5,864 nucleotides of DNA from an uncultured Mollicutes bacterium (GTDB lineage: Bacteria; Bacillota_I; Bacilli_A; RF39; UBA660). The stretch covers positions 1 to 5,864 of the forward strand of contig USTO01000041.1 of assembly GCA_900557675.1 (NCBI GenBank), written 5' to 3'. Below the pieces are notes generated by a model. That model did no database searches and had not been told where the DNA came from. It saw only the letters and a program-made list of their open reading frames with translations. The translations under genes and the position numbers were made by a program. This document shows, piece after piece, positions 1 through 5,864 of the stretch. How positions within the stretch are numbered: position 1 is the first letter of the stretch; each line of letters begins with the position of its first letter.

Positions 1-1761
1 GTTCTTTGTCAAATCCCCAATATTCATAAGAACAAACCTACTAGCATTCCATAACTTATTAACAAAGTTCCAAGTAGAAGCCACCTTCTCCTCATCATAC
101 CTTAGATCCATACCACTAGCACTACTAGTCGTAAGAAAGAACCTCAAACTATCACATCCGTACTTATCAATAACATCCATTGGGTCCACCCCATTACCCA
201 AACTCTTACTCATCTTCCTACCAATCTTATCCCTAATAAGCCCGTGAATTAAACAATCCCTAAACGGTCTCTTACCCGTAAAATGAAGACCCTGAAAAGT
301 CATCCTATTAACCCAAAACGGAATAATATCATAACCCGTAACAAGCACATCATTAGGATAATACCTCTTAAACATCTCCGTATCATCAGGAAAACCAAGA
401 GTTGAAAAAGGCCATAAAGCACTACTAAACCAAGTATCAAGCACATCACTATCCTGTACCCAGCCCTCTCCAAGAGGAGCATCTATGCCAACATAAACCT
501 CATCCCCTCTGTACCAAGCCGGAATACGATGACCCCACCAAAGTTGCCTACTAATACACCAATCATAAGTAATCTCCATCCAGTGATTCATAATCTTCTC
601 ATACCTCTCAGGAACAAAATTAACCTTCGTATCCACATTCTTTTGGTTCTCTAAAACCCTGTCCGCAAGTTCCCTCATCTTAACAAACCATTGCTTAGAC
701 AAATAAGGCTCAACTAAAGCATCACTTCTCTCACTAAACGGTGCACTATGAGTAATATTCTCCACTTCAAGAAGTAAGCCATCTTTTTCCAAATCACGAA
801 TAAGTTCCTCACGGCATATAAACCTATCCATTCCCTCATACTTACCACAATGCTCGTTCATAGAACCATCAGGATTAATAACAATAACCCTCTCTAAATT
901 ATGCCTATTACCAACCTCAAAGTCATTAGGATCGTGAGCCGGAGTAATCTTAACAACCCCTGTACCAAATTCCGGATCAGCATGCTCATCACCAACAATG
1001 GGAATAAGTTTGCCCAAAATAGGAAGAACTACCCTCTTACCAATAAACTTACTGTACCTACTATCATTAGGATTAACCGCAACTCCCGTATCCCCAAATA
1101 AAGTCTCCGGTCTTGTCGTTGCTACCTCTAAATACTCACTATCACTACCCTCTAACATATACTTAATATGATAGAAAGCTCCCTCTATGTCCTTATAAAT
1201 AACCTCTTCATTAGATAAAGCCGTCATCTGTACAGGATCCCAGTTAATAATCCTCTCTCCCCTATAAATAAGCCCCTCATTATAAAGCCTAACAAAAACA
1301 TCTCTAACAGCCCTTGATAACCCATCATCAAGTGTAAACCTCTCCTTAGAATAATCCAAACTAAGACCCATCTTCGCCCATTGTTTATGAATATTATCCG
1401 CATACTCATCTTTCCAAGCCCAAGCATGTTCTAACCACTCTTCTCTAGAAATACCACGCGGATTAATACCCATTTCTCTAAGCTTCTTATCAACCTTAGC
1501 TTGCGTTGCAATACCAGCGTGGTCCATACCAGGTACCCATAAAGCATCATACCCATCCATTCTCTTATACCTAATCAAAATATCCTGAATAGACGTATCC
1601 CAAGCATGCCCCAAATGAAGTTTACCCGTAACATTAGGAGGTGGAATAACGATGCAATAAGGCTCTTTACTCATATCACCGCTCTTAAAAAAGTCCCCCT
1701 CTAACCACTTTTCATACTTATCACTTTCTACCAATTTATGATCATATTTCTTTTCTAACAT
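1..1761 (-). CDS. valS: Valyl-tRNA synthetase, N-terminal 587 codons (3' end outside window)
   Basis: This cytoplasmic class I synthetase charges tRNA-Val with valine and edits mischarged threonine. I translated all 587 codons and found no stop or frameshift. In order the protein shows PPPNVTGK followed by the ATP-binding HLGHA (residues 49-53, the HIGH motif), the CP1 editing domain with TTRPET (215-220) and HDPND (276-280), DTWFSS (442-447), and KMSKS (516-520) in a typical [10 protein letters not shown] context. Family members are usually about 880 residues, so the anticodon-binding and C-terminal coiled-coil parts lie beyond position 1. The ATG at 1759-1761 is preceded by AGGAAGG at 1771-1777, about 9 nt away. 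Arginine codons by hand count are 23 AGG, 8 AGA and 4 CGT. A T-box leader lies upstream, so expression should rise when tRNA-Val is uncharged. Identity is very secure. Confidence 0.97.
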   Translation of the reverse strand, partial: MLEKKYDHKLVESDKYEKWLEGDFFKSGDMSKEPYCIVIPPPNVTGKLHLGHAWDTSIQDILIRYKRMDGYDALWVPGMDHAGIATQAKVDKKLREMGINPRGISREEWLEHAWAWKDEYADNIHKQWAKMGLSLDYSKERFTLDDGLSRAVRDVFVRLYNEGLIYRGERIINWDPVQMTALSNEEVIYKDIEGAFYHIKYMLEGSDSEYLEVATTRPETLFGDTGVAVNPNDSRYSKFIGKRVVLPILGKLIPIVGDEHADPEFGTGVVKITPAHDPNDFEVGNRHNLERVIVINPDGSMNEHCGKYEGMDRFICREELIRDLEKDGLLLEVENITHSAPFSERSDALVEPYLSKQWFVKMRELADRVLENQKNVDTKVNFVPERYEKIMNHWMEITYDWCISRQLWWGHRIPAWYRGDEVYVGIDAPLGEGWVQDSDVLDTWFSSALWPFSTLGFPDDTEMFKRYYPNDVLVTGYDIIPFWVNRMTFQGLHFTGKRPFRDCLIHGLIRDKIGRKMSKSLGNGVDPMDVIDKYGCDSLRFFLTTSSASGMDLRYDEEKVASTWNFVNKLWNASRFVLMNIGDLTKN

Positions 1762-2052
1762 AATATCAATCCTTCCTATTGCCTAAATAACAATTATATA
1801 TCTGCTACTTTCAAATATTCTTTTATCATTACATTTGTCCCCAATCAAGATACAATCCAAATTTATACACTCTAAACATAACCACCACCGCCTTATGGGT
1901 CAATGTTATCATAAGTAAGTTACATTGTCAATACATAAATTAACAAAATTACAAATTTTCTTTCCAGTTTCAGTGCTATATTACTTAATAATAAATTAAT
2001 TATATATTTTTGCCCTACAGGTCCCCATAAATTAGCACCTTTCTTTATATAT
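1762..2052 (-). other. Long A/T-rich spacer between T-box terminator and valS
   Basis: This stretch of about 290 nt has no substantial gene on either strand. It lies between the intrinsic terminator of the T-box and the valS ribosome binding site, where many T-box operons have a much shorter gap. On the minus strand I see a candidate promoter (listed separately) and a 7-bp pairing of GGTGCTA near 2038 with TAGCACT near 1971. I also see three very short ATG-initiated frames: 1996-2028 (10 codons, with AAAGG 9 nt upstream), 1829-1879 (16 codons) and 1794-1829 (11 codons, sharing ATGTAATGA with the previous one). None resembles a known protein, and such frames can arise by chance. I do not call them genes. 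Confidence 0.6.
1903..1931 (-). promoter_or_regulatory. Candidate sigma-A promoter between T-box and valS
   Basis: On the minus strand a perfect -35 hexamer TTGACA (1926-1931) is followed by a 17-nt spacer and a weaker -10 hexamer TAACAT (1903-1908, four of six consensus positions). Initiation would fall near 1896, giving a leader of about 135 nt to the valS start. A 6-bp inverted repeat, CAATGT (1922-1927) and ACATTG (1901-1906), overlaps both hexamers and could be an operator, though a repeat of this length is expected by chance fairly often. If active, this promoter would transcribe valS independently of the T-box. Confidence 0.4.
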
Positions 2053-2084
2053 AAAAAAGCCCCTCCATATAAAGGACGAACTTT
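2053..2084 (-). terminator. Intrinsic terminator of the valS T-box
   Basis: The RNA arms AAAGTTCGTCC (2074-2084) and GGAGGGGCTTT (2056-2066) pair with one G-G mismatch and two G-U pairs around a 7-nt loop, and a run of six T follows (2053-2058). Its 5' arm overlaps the strand used by the antiterminator, so the two structures exclude each other, as is standard for transcriptional T-boxes. Confidence 0.88.
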
Positions 2085-2243
2085 GCCGTGGTACCACCTT
2101 ATTTCATAACTAACCAGCTACCTCTTTTCCCCCCTAACGCCGGAGTTACGCCTAGCTCCAAAGCAACCTTCGTAAGTAGTTCCCATTAACTTCCACCAAC
2201 CGTTAACTCTCTATAAGTCACTTACTTACTACTCCTCTTCTTC
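2053..2243 (-). promoter_or_regulatory. T-box riboswitch leader of valS
   Basis: This cis-acting RNA senses uncharged tRNA-Val and permits readthrough into valS. The diagnostic T-box sequence AAGGTGGTACCACGG lies at 2086-2100. Upstream is a recognisable Stem I: AGTA at 2230-2233, a helix GTAAGTA (2223-2229) paired with TACTTAC (2172-2178), the AGAGAG motif (2207-2212), and a distal hairpin GTTAAC/GTTAAT around the loop GGTTGGTGGAA. The 3' side of the specifier loop reads GAAGGTTGC, which places a GUU valine codon at 2165-2167, matching the downstream gene. A basal GAAG/CTTT helix (2237-2240 with 2160-2163) closes it. A Stem II/III-like hairpin GGAG/CTCC follows, then the antiterminator, in which AAGG (2097-2100) can pair with CCTT (2072-2075). 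The specifier assignment is my hand fold. Confidence 0.93.
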
Positions 2244-2249
2244 ATAGCC

Positions 2250-2258
2250 ATTATACCA
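2250..2258 (-). promoter_or_regulatory. Extended -10 promoter of the valS T-box leader
   Basis: The minus strand reads TGG followed by a perfect TATAAT (2250-2255), forming an extended -10 element (TGnTATAAT). No good -35 is seen at 16-18 nt; the best at 17 nt is TTATTT, as is common for extended -10 promoters. Initiation near 2242-2243 would start the transcript at the GAAGAAGAGG that opens Stem I. The hexamer contains the TAA stop codon of the upstream HD-domain gene (2251-2253), so promoter and coding sequence share bases. Confidence 0.65.
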
Positions 2259-3003
2259 AAACTTTTCTATTCAAATAATTAGATAAGACCCCTGCAATCT
2301 GCTTCATAAAAGCTTCCACATTCTTATCACCAAAGGTCAAACTATTAAGAATCTTACCAATATAATTCTCATTAATAAGAACCTCATAACTGTACCTGTA
2401 ATTAAGAGCAAATATACTAGACAAAACCACTAAAACCTCATCCGCATTATTGTCCGCTAGCCTAATATCCACTTCCTCAAAACCCCTAAATTTCTCATAT
2501 ACACCCCCACTAGGGTAACTATCAATTCTCGTATCAATATAAGGATAATTAATAACCATCCTAAAACTATCAATCTTGTGAGCATCCTTAATAACCTTAC
2601 AATAACTCTTCATCTTATTATCAATATTACTAGGAAGACCAATCTTATTATGAGCATAAATAGCCACCTTAATAAAATTATCATATTTAGTATCAGGAGT
2701 AATCCTTCTAAGAAGACCACCCTCAAAAAGAATCTCTATACTCTTCATCGAATAATCATTAGACATATCCTCAACCATATAATAATTCGTACCAGTATCA
2801 AAGCCACCAATATCGTGAAATAGGGCAATAAGTTCGCAGACCACAATCTCTTCTTCATTAAAAATATCCAAACTACTAGCAATATCCCTTGCCAAATCCA
2901 TAGATTTAAGACTGTGGAAATACCTAGCCTTAACATTCATATTATTCATATCAAATTTTTTAACATACATCTCAAAATACTTCAATAATCTACTACTCTT
3001 CAT
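2251..3003 (-). CDS. HD-domain protein, putative metal-dependent phosphohydrolase
   Basis: The 250-residue soluble protein has a classic HD-superfamily arrangement. There is an early histidine in YFHSL (H30), the doublet in LFHDIGGFD (H63, D64), a later histidine in YAHNK (H118), and an aspartate in KDAHKID (D140). These are the expected ligands of one or two divalent metals in enzymes that hydrolyse phosphoester bonds of nucleotides or related compounds. It resembles the Firmicutes group with motifs like HDIGRFEQ and RDADKID, whose substrate is generally unknown; here the second acidic position reads His (DAHK). No signal peptide or membrane segment is seen. The ATG is preceded by AAGGGGCG about 8 nt upstream. 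The gene has its own promoter and ends at TAA within the valS T-box promoter. The substrate cannot be assigned. Confidence 0.88.
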   Translation of the reverse strand: MKSSRLLKYFEMYVKKFDMNNMNVKARYFHSLKSMDLARDIASSLDIFNEEEIVVCELIALFHDIGGFDTGTNYYMVEDMSNDYSMKSIEILFEGGLLRRITPDTKYDNFIKVAIYAHNKIGLPSNIDNKMKSYCKVIKDAHKIDSFRMVINYPYIDTRIDSYPSGGVYEKFRGFEEVDIRLADNNADEVLVVLSSIFALNYRYSYEVLINENYIGKILNSLTFGDKNVEAFMKQIAGVLSNYLNRKVLV

Positions 3004-3036
3004 ATCACTTCGCCCCTTAATGAACTTCTTTAATTA

Positions 3037-3065
3037 AGTATATAATAAAATTAACAATTTGTAAA
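3037..3065 (-). promoter_or_regulatory. Sigma-A-type promoter of the HD-domain gene
   Basis: The minus strand carries TTTACA (3060-3065), a 17-nt A/T-rich spacer and TATACT (3037-3042). Each hexamer matches consensus at five of six positions. Initiation near 3030 gives a leader of about 27 nt that includes the AAGGGGCG ribosome binding site. The rest of the intergenic stretch 3066-3161 shows nothing beyond A/T-rich DNA. Confidence 0.7.
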
Positions 3066-3161
3066 TAAAAATTCGTAAAAATTTTTCAAAATTTCATACA
3101 TTCATTACAATTTAAGAGGGCACTATCGTGGGCAAGGATATAGATTATAAATAATAACAAA

Positions 3162-4370
3162 CTATTCCTCACTATCTAAAAGCCAGCTAATAATATTCCT
3201 AACCTTAATACCATTATAATCATTATTAATACTCTTATCCATAGATAAAATAATCTTTTCATAATTATCCGGTATATTTTCTAAACTTCTTATTTCCCTA
3301 GCTCTCACATCTTCATCACTAATTGATTGTGCCACTTGATAATACCTTATTGTATGCGGATTTTCAGCAACAAAATCAACTTCATAATCCCCAATTTTAC
3401 CAATATTAACTCTATAACCCCTTCTTAAAAGTTCTAAGTAAACAATATTTTCGAGAAGATGACCCTCATTTATATTTCTAAAACCAAGAATAATATTTCT
3501 TATACCACTATCCGAAACATAATATTTCCCTAAAGTCTTTAATAAAGATTTACTCTTAACATCCGTTCTATCAGCCTTATAAATAATATATGACTTTTCA
3601 AGCATATTCAAATAATTATCAATAGTTTGATGATTAGACTTCTGAACCACTTTATTACTATTTAAATAATCACTTATTTTATTTGAAGATATTGGACTAC
3701 CCACATTATTAAATAAATACTTAATAATATTTTCAAGTAATGCCACATCTTTTATATTATTTCTATCTATTATATCCTTTTTTACAATAGTATTATATAT
3801 ATCATTTAAATAAGATAAAATAAGTTCATCATTTCCCTTAATTAACGTAATAGCCGGAAGTCCACCATATTTTAAATACTCATTAAACTTTTCTTCCAAA
3901 TTATTCTCATCATAATTATTAAATACTAAAAATTCTTTAAAAGATAAAGGATACATCTTTATTTCAATATATCTTCCTGATAAAAGAGTAGAAAGTTCAC
4001 TCGATAATAAATAAGCATTAGAACCCGTTATATATATATCCATATTAAAATCAACTTTAAAAGAATTAATAGCCTTTTCCCAAGAACTAACACTTTGAAT
4101 TTCATCAAGTAATAAATATATCTTCTCATCTTTAACTTTATCTTCTATATACTTGTATAAATCCTTATAATCCTTTATATCATCATACTTAGCAGACTCA
4201 AAATTAATATGAACTATATTTTCTTCTTTTACCCCCTTTGCAAGTAAATAATCTCTAAACATTAATAATAATGTTGATTTCCCACTTCTTCTTACACCAG
4301 TTATAACTTTTATAAAATCCGTATCTTTAGCATCAATCATTTTCTTTAAATACTTTTCTCTAATTATCAT
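3162..4370 (-). CDS. AAA_14/DUF4143 family ATPase
   Basis: This 402-residue protein is a full-length member of the widespread bacterial and archaeal AAA_14 plus DUF4143 family. The N-terminal ATPase has Walker A GVRRSGKST (residues 25-33), Walker B YLLLDE (D89, E90), a sensor-like TGSN (115-118) and an arginine in LLSGRY (R133). The C-terminal half carries a winged-helix-like region and the DUF4143 restriction-nuclease-like fold, with E313, EVDF (330-333) and YYQVA (343-347). The biological role is not established; members are patchily distributed accessory genes. I chose the ATG at 4368-4370 because GGAG ends 9 nt upstream. The earlier ATG at 4379 directly abuts that GGAG, and a TTG at 4385 lies in the predicted untranslated leader. 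Arginine codons are 13 AGA and 4 AGG, the reverse of its neighbours, which suggests separate ancestry. It has its own promoter. Confidence 0.93.
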   Translation of the reverse strand: MIIREKYLKKMIDAKDTDFIKVITGVRRSGKSTLLLMFRDYLLAKGVKEENIVHINFESAKYDDIKDYKDLYKYIEDKVKDEKIYLLLDEIQSVSSWEKAINSFKVDFNMDIYITGSNAYLLSSELSTLLSGRYIEIKMYPLSFKEFLVFNNYDENNLEEKFNEYLKYGGLPAITLIKGNDELILSYLNDIYNTIVKKDIIDRNNIKDVALLENIIKYLFNNVGSPISSNKISDYLNSNKVVQKSNHQTIDNYLNMLEKSYIIYKADRTDVKSKSLLKTLGKYYVSDSGIRNIILGFRNINEGHLLENIVYLELLRRGYRVNIGKIGDYEVDFVAENPHTIRYYQVAQSISDEDVRAREIRSLENIPDNYEKIILSMDKSINNDYNGIKVRNIISWLLDSEE

Positions 4371-4389
4371 ATTTTTCATCTCCAATTAC

Positions 4390-4418
4390 ATATTAACACA
4401 AAATAGTTAAAATGTAAA
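4390..4418 (-). promoter_or_regulatory. Promoter of the AAA_14/DUF4143 gene
   Basis: The minus strand shows TTTACA (4413-4418), exactly 17 nt, then TAATAT (4390-4395) preceded by TGT, giving an extended -10 as well. Initiation would be near 4383, immediately before GGAG, giving a leader of only about 13 nt. The short leader supports the ATG at 4370 as start codon. The -35 overlaps the end of a 12-bp inverted repeat, so a bound protein or an RNA hairpin there could affect this promoter. Confidence 0.7.
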
Positions 4419-4445
4419 GTTTTGCAAGTGCATTTGCAAAACTTT
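4416..4445. repeat. Perfect 12-bp inverted repeat; operator or weak terminator
   Basis: On the plus strand AAAGTTTTGCAA (4416-4427) and TTGCAAAACTTT (4434-4445) are perfect reverse complements around the loop GTGCAT. A third copy of the palindromic core TTGCAA lies at 4461-4466. It sits about 40 nt after the mutM stop, so it could terminate the polA-mutM transcript, but the T-run that follows on the minus strand is broken (ACATTTT). The plus-strand direction has the better T-run (TTTTTATTTTT) but no gene ends there. Overlap with the -35 of the ATPase gene makes an operator role equally plausible. Confidence 0.6.
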
Positions 4446-4485
4446 TTATTTTTACAATTTTTGCAAACGAAAAAGAAAAGAAATA

Positions 4486-5304
4486 TTATCCCTGACACTT
4501 TGGACAATAATACGTTCCTCTTCCTCCAACCACTATCTTCTCAATAACACATCCGCACTTTGGACACTTCTCCCCATCCCTATTATGAACAGAAAGCTCA
4601 TTCTGAAACAACCCGTGTACTCCATCTACCGAAGAATAACTCCTTATCGTGCTACCACCCTCTTCAATAGCCTTACTAAGAATAATCCTACTATTACAAA
4701 TAATATCCCCAATCTCCTTTAAAGACAAAGTCCCTGCACTCTTTAACGGATTAATACCACTCATAAATAAAATCTCATTAGCATAAATATTCCCAATTCC
4801 GGCAATAATATTCTGGTCAAGTAACACCGTCTTAATCGGCACTCTCTTACCCCTAAACTTCTCCACTAAATAATTAACATCCATACCCTCATCAAAAGGC
4901 TCTAATCCCAAAAGAGGAAGAGGCCCCCTCTTATAAATATCACCCTTTTCAATAAGAAGCATCTTTCCAAATTTCCTCGTATCATCATACCTAAAAGAAA
5001 TATCACCCAAATCAAAGATAACATGTTCGTGCTTACTCCGAGTTACATTCCTATCCCTAAAGAAGAACTTACCCTCCATTCTAAGATGACTAAATAAATA
5101 ATAATCATCCAAAACAAACATAAGCCACTTCCCTCTTCTCATAATATCCCGAATAACCTGCCCCCTAATTTCCTCTTTAAACTTACTAGGACTAGGATAC
5201 TCAATAATACCATTATAAAAAATACTAACTCCCTCTATCCTTTTACCAACTAATCTTGGCAAAAGACTCCTTCTAACAGTCTCAACTTCTGGTAATTCAG
5301 GCAT
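4486..5304 (-). CDS. mutM: Formamidopyrimidine-DNA glycosylase (Fpg/MutM)
   Basis: This base-excision repair enzyme removes 8-oxoguanine and formamidopyrimidines and cleaves the abasic site. The 272-residue protein is complete. It begins MPELPEVETVRR, with Pro2 as nucleophile and Glu3, followed by K59 in RRGKW, the void-filling trio M76, R110 and F112, GIGNIYANE (N172 region; helix-two-turn-helix), and a C-terminal zinc finger with C247, C250, C267 and C270 around GGRGTYYC (R262). Because Pro2 must become the N-terminus, the start is the ATG at 5302-5304 rather than the in-frame GTG at 5313; GAGGT lies 7 nt before it. The gene begins 37 nt after the polA stop, the common Firmicutes polA-mutM order, and is probably cotranscribed. 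Arginine codons are 12 AGG, 7 AGA and 2 CGG. Confidence 0.97.
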   Translation of the reverse strand: MPELPEVETVRRSLLPRLVGKRIEGVSIFYNGIIEYPSPSKFKEEIRGQVIRDIMRRGKWLMFVLDDYYLFSHLRMEGKFFFRDRNVTRSKHEHVIFDLGDISFRYDDTRKFGKMLLIEKGDIYKRGPLPLLGLEPFDEGMDVNYLVEKFRGKRVPIKTVLLDQNIIAGIGNIYANEILFMSGINPLKSAGTLSLKEIGDIICNSRIILSKAIEEGGSTIRSYSSVDGVHGLFQNELSVHNRDGEKCPKCGCVIEKIVVGGRGTYYCPKCQG

Positions 5305-5341
5305 CACAATCACCTCTACTTCTTTCTATATAATATATACC

Positions 5342-5864
5342 CTACTTCGCCTCATACCAATTCTTTCCATAATTAATATCAACCCTTAAAGGAACACTAA
5401 GCTTATACACATTCTCCATTTCCTCTCTAATAATACCCGTAACCACTTCTATCTCACTACAAAGAACATTAAAAATAAGCTCATCGTGGACTTGCAAAAG
5501 CATCTTACTCCTAATACCCTCTTCTCTAAATCTCCTGTCAATATTAATCATAGCCATCTTCAAAATATCGGCCGCACTACCCTGCACCTTCGTATTAAGA
5601 GCAATCCTCTCACCCATACTCCTAATCATCCGGTTGCTACTACTAAGTTCCGTAATAACCCTCTTTCTGTTCATAATCGTCTTCACATAACCAAGCCGAT
5701 ATGCATCCTCAATTTCCCTATTCATATATTCCTTTATACCAGGATAAGTTTCAAAATACCTTTTCATAAAGTCTTTAGCTTCGCTGATACTAATACCCAA
5801 ATCTTCCGATAACCCATAGCTACTAATACCATATAAAATTCCAAAATTAACAGCCTTAGCAACC
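5342..5864 (-). CDS. polA: DNA polymerase I, C-terminal 174 codons (5' end outside window)
   Basis: This is the end of the polymerase domain of family A DNA polymerase, which fills gaps and replaces RNA primers. The first visible residues are the O-helix (motif B), KAVNFGILYG at 5828-5857, with the conserved Phe and Tyr of the dNTP-binding site. Motif C, QVHDEL, carries the catalytic HDE at 5480-5488. The sequence TKVQGSAADILKMAM between them is characteristic of the family. The protein ends NYGKNWYEAK and stops at TAG (5342-5344), a normal family C-terminus. The frame stays open to the window edge, so the first three quarters of the protein lie beyond 5864. An apparent start at 5800 is only an internal TTG leucine codon. 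mutM follows in the same direction. Confidence 0.97.
   Translation of the reverse strand, partial: VAKAVNFGILYGISSYGLSEDLGISISEAKDFMKRYFETYPGIKEYMNREIEDAYRLGYVKTIMNRKRVITELSSSNRMIRSMGERIALNTKVQGSAADILKMAMINIDRRFREEGIRSKMLLQVHDELIFNVLCSEIEVVTGIIREEMENVYKLSVPLRVDINYGKNWYEAK

Noticed and set aside
300..1427. Short frames at 300-482, 901-1101 and 1224-1427
   Set aside because: All lie inside the valS reading frame, which translates without interruption and contains the synthetase motifs.
1793..1798. TATAAT on the minus strand just upstream of valS
   Set aside because: No acceptable -35 at 16-18 nt and no TG extension; in DNA this A/T-rich the hexamer alone is weak evidence.
2172..2178. TAC codons in the T-box that could be read as a tyrosine specifier
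   Set aside because: They pair with GTAAGTA (2223-2229) in Stem I, while GUU sits in the unpaired GAAGGTTGC and agrees with the downstream valS.
2578..2823. Plus-strand 81-codon and minus-strand 63-codon (2745-2936) frames within the HD gene
   Set aside because: Both are out-of-frame shadows of the HD-domain gene, which carries the recognisable motifs.
3079..3094. Inverted repeat AAATTTT/AAAATTT between the ATPase and HD genes
   Set aside because: It is purely A/T with a 2-nt loop and no clean T-run, so it is not a credible terminator.
4371..4385. TTG (4385) or ATG (4379) as start of the ATPase
   Set aside because: GGAG directly abuts the 4379 ATG and the predicted transcript begins near 4383; the ATG at 4370 has correct spacing and gives the family's usual N-terminus.
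5305..5313. GTG at 5313 as start of mutM
   Set aside because: Fpg requires Pro2 as its N-terminal nucleophile, so translation must begin at the ATG at 5304.
5486..5812. Plus-strand open frame of 108 codons opposite polA
   Set aside because: It lies antisense to the conserved polymerase motifs B to C, has no recognisable domain, and exists because the coding strand's codon bias leaves few stops on the opposite strand.
1..5864. CRISPR arrays, tRNA or rRNA genes, insertion sequences, toxin-antitoxin or defence cassettes
   Set aside because: I saw no spaced direct repeats, cloverleaf sequences, transposase motifs or paired small genes; the lone ATPase is not enough to claim a defence system.

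Overview
The window is a stretch of low-GC bacterial chromosome in which every gene I can support lies on the minus strand, so transcription runs from the high coordinates to the low ones. A valS gene under a T-box riboswitch, the polA-mutM pair and A/T-rich intergenic DNA with sigma-A-type promoters all point to a Firmicutes/Bacillota-type organism, perhaps an AT-rich Bacilli or Erysipelotrichia-like lineage. I cannot name genus or species. Every tryptophan codon I read is TGG and the four visible stop codons are TAA or TAG, so nothing indicates that TGA is read as Trp.

Layout in order of transcription: (1) 5864-5342, the 3' end of polA, DNA polymerase I, starting inside the O-helix. (2) 5304-4486, mutM/fpg, formamidopyrimidine-DNA glycosylase, 37 nt after polA and probably cotranscribed as a DNA-repair pair. 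(3) 4485-4371, an intergenic region with a perfect 12-bp inverted repeat and a good promoter. (4) 4370-3162, an ATPase of the AAA_14/DUF4143 family, whose arginine codon use differs from its neighbours and which looks like an accessory insertion. (5) 3161-3004, an intergenic region with a second sigma-A-type promoter. (6) 3003-2251, an HD-domain putative phosphohydrolase. (7) about 2243-2053, a T-box leader with a predicted GUU (Val) specifier, a canonical T-box sequence and an intrinsic terminator; its extended -10 promoter overlaps the HD gene's stop codon. (8) 2052-1762, an unusually long A/T-rich spacer with a possible second promoter and tiny ORFs. (9) 1761-1, the first 587 codons of valS, valyl-tRNA synthetase, cut by the window edge.

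Most of the content is ordinary housekeeping: replication/repair (polA, mutM) and translation (valS, controlled by uncharged tRNA-Val through the T-box). The parts that deserve a second look are regulatory. They are the T-box promoter fused to the preceding stop codon, the long spacer with an apparent T-box-independent promoter before valS, and the TTGCAA palindrome overlapping the ATPase promoter. I found no CRISPR array, tRNA, rRNA, insertion sequence or convincing new multi-gene system.
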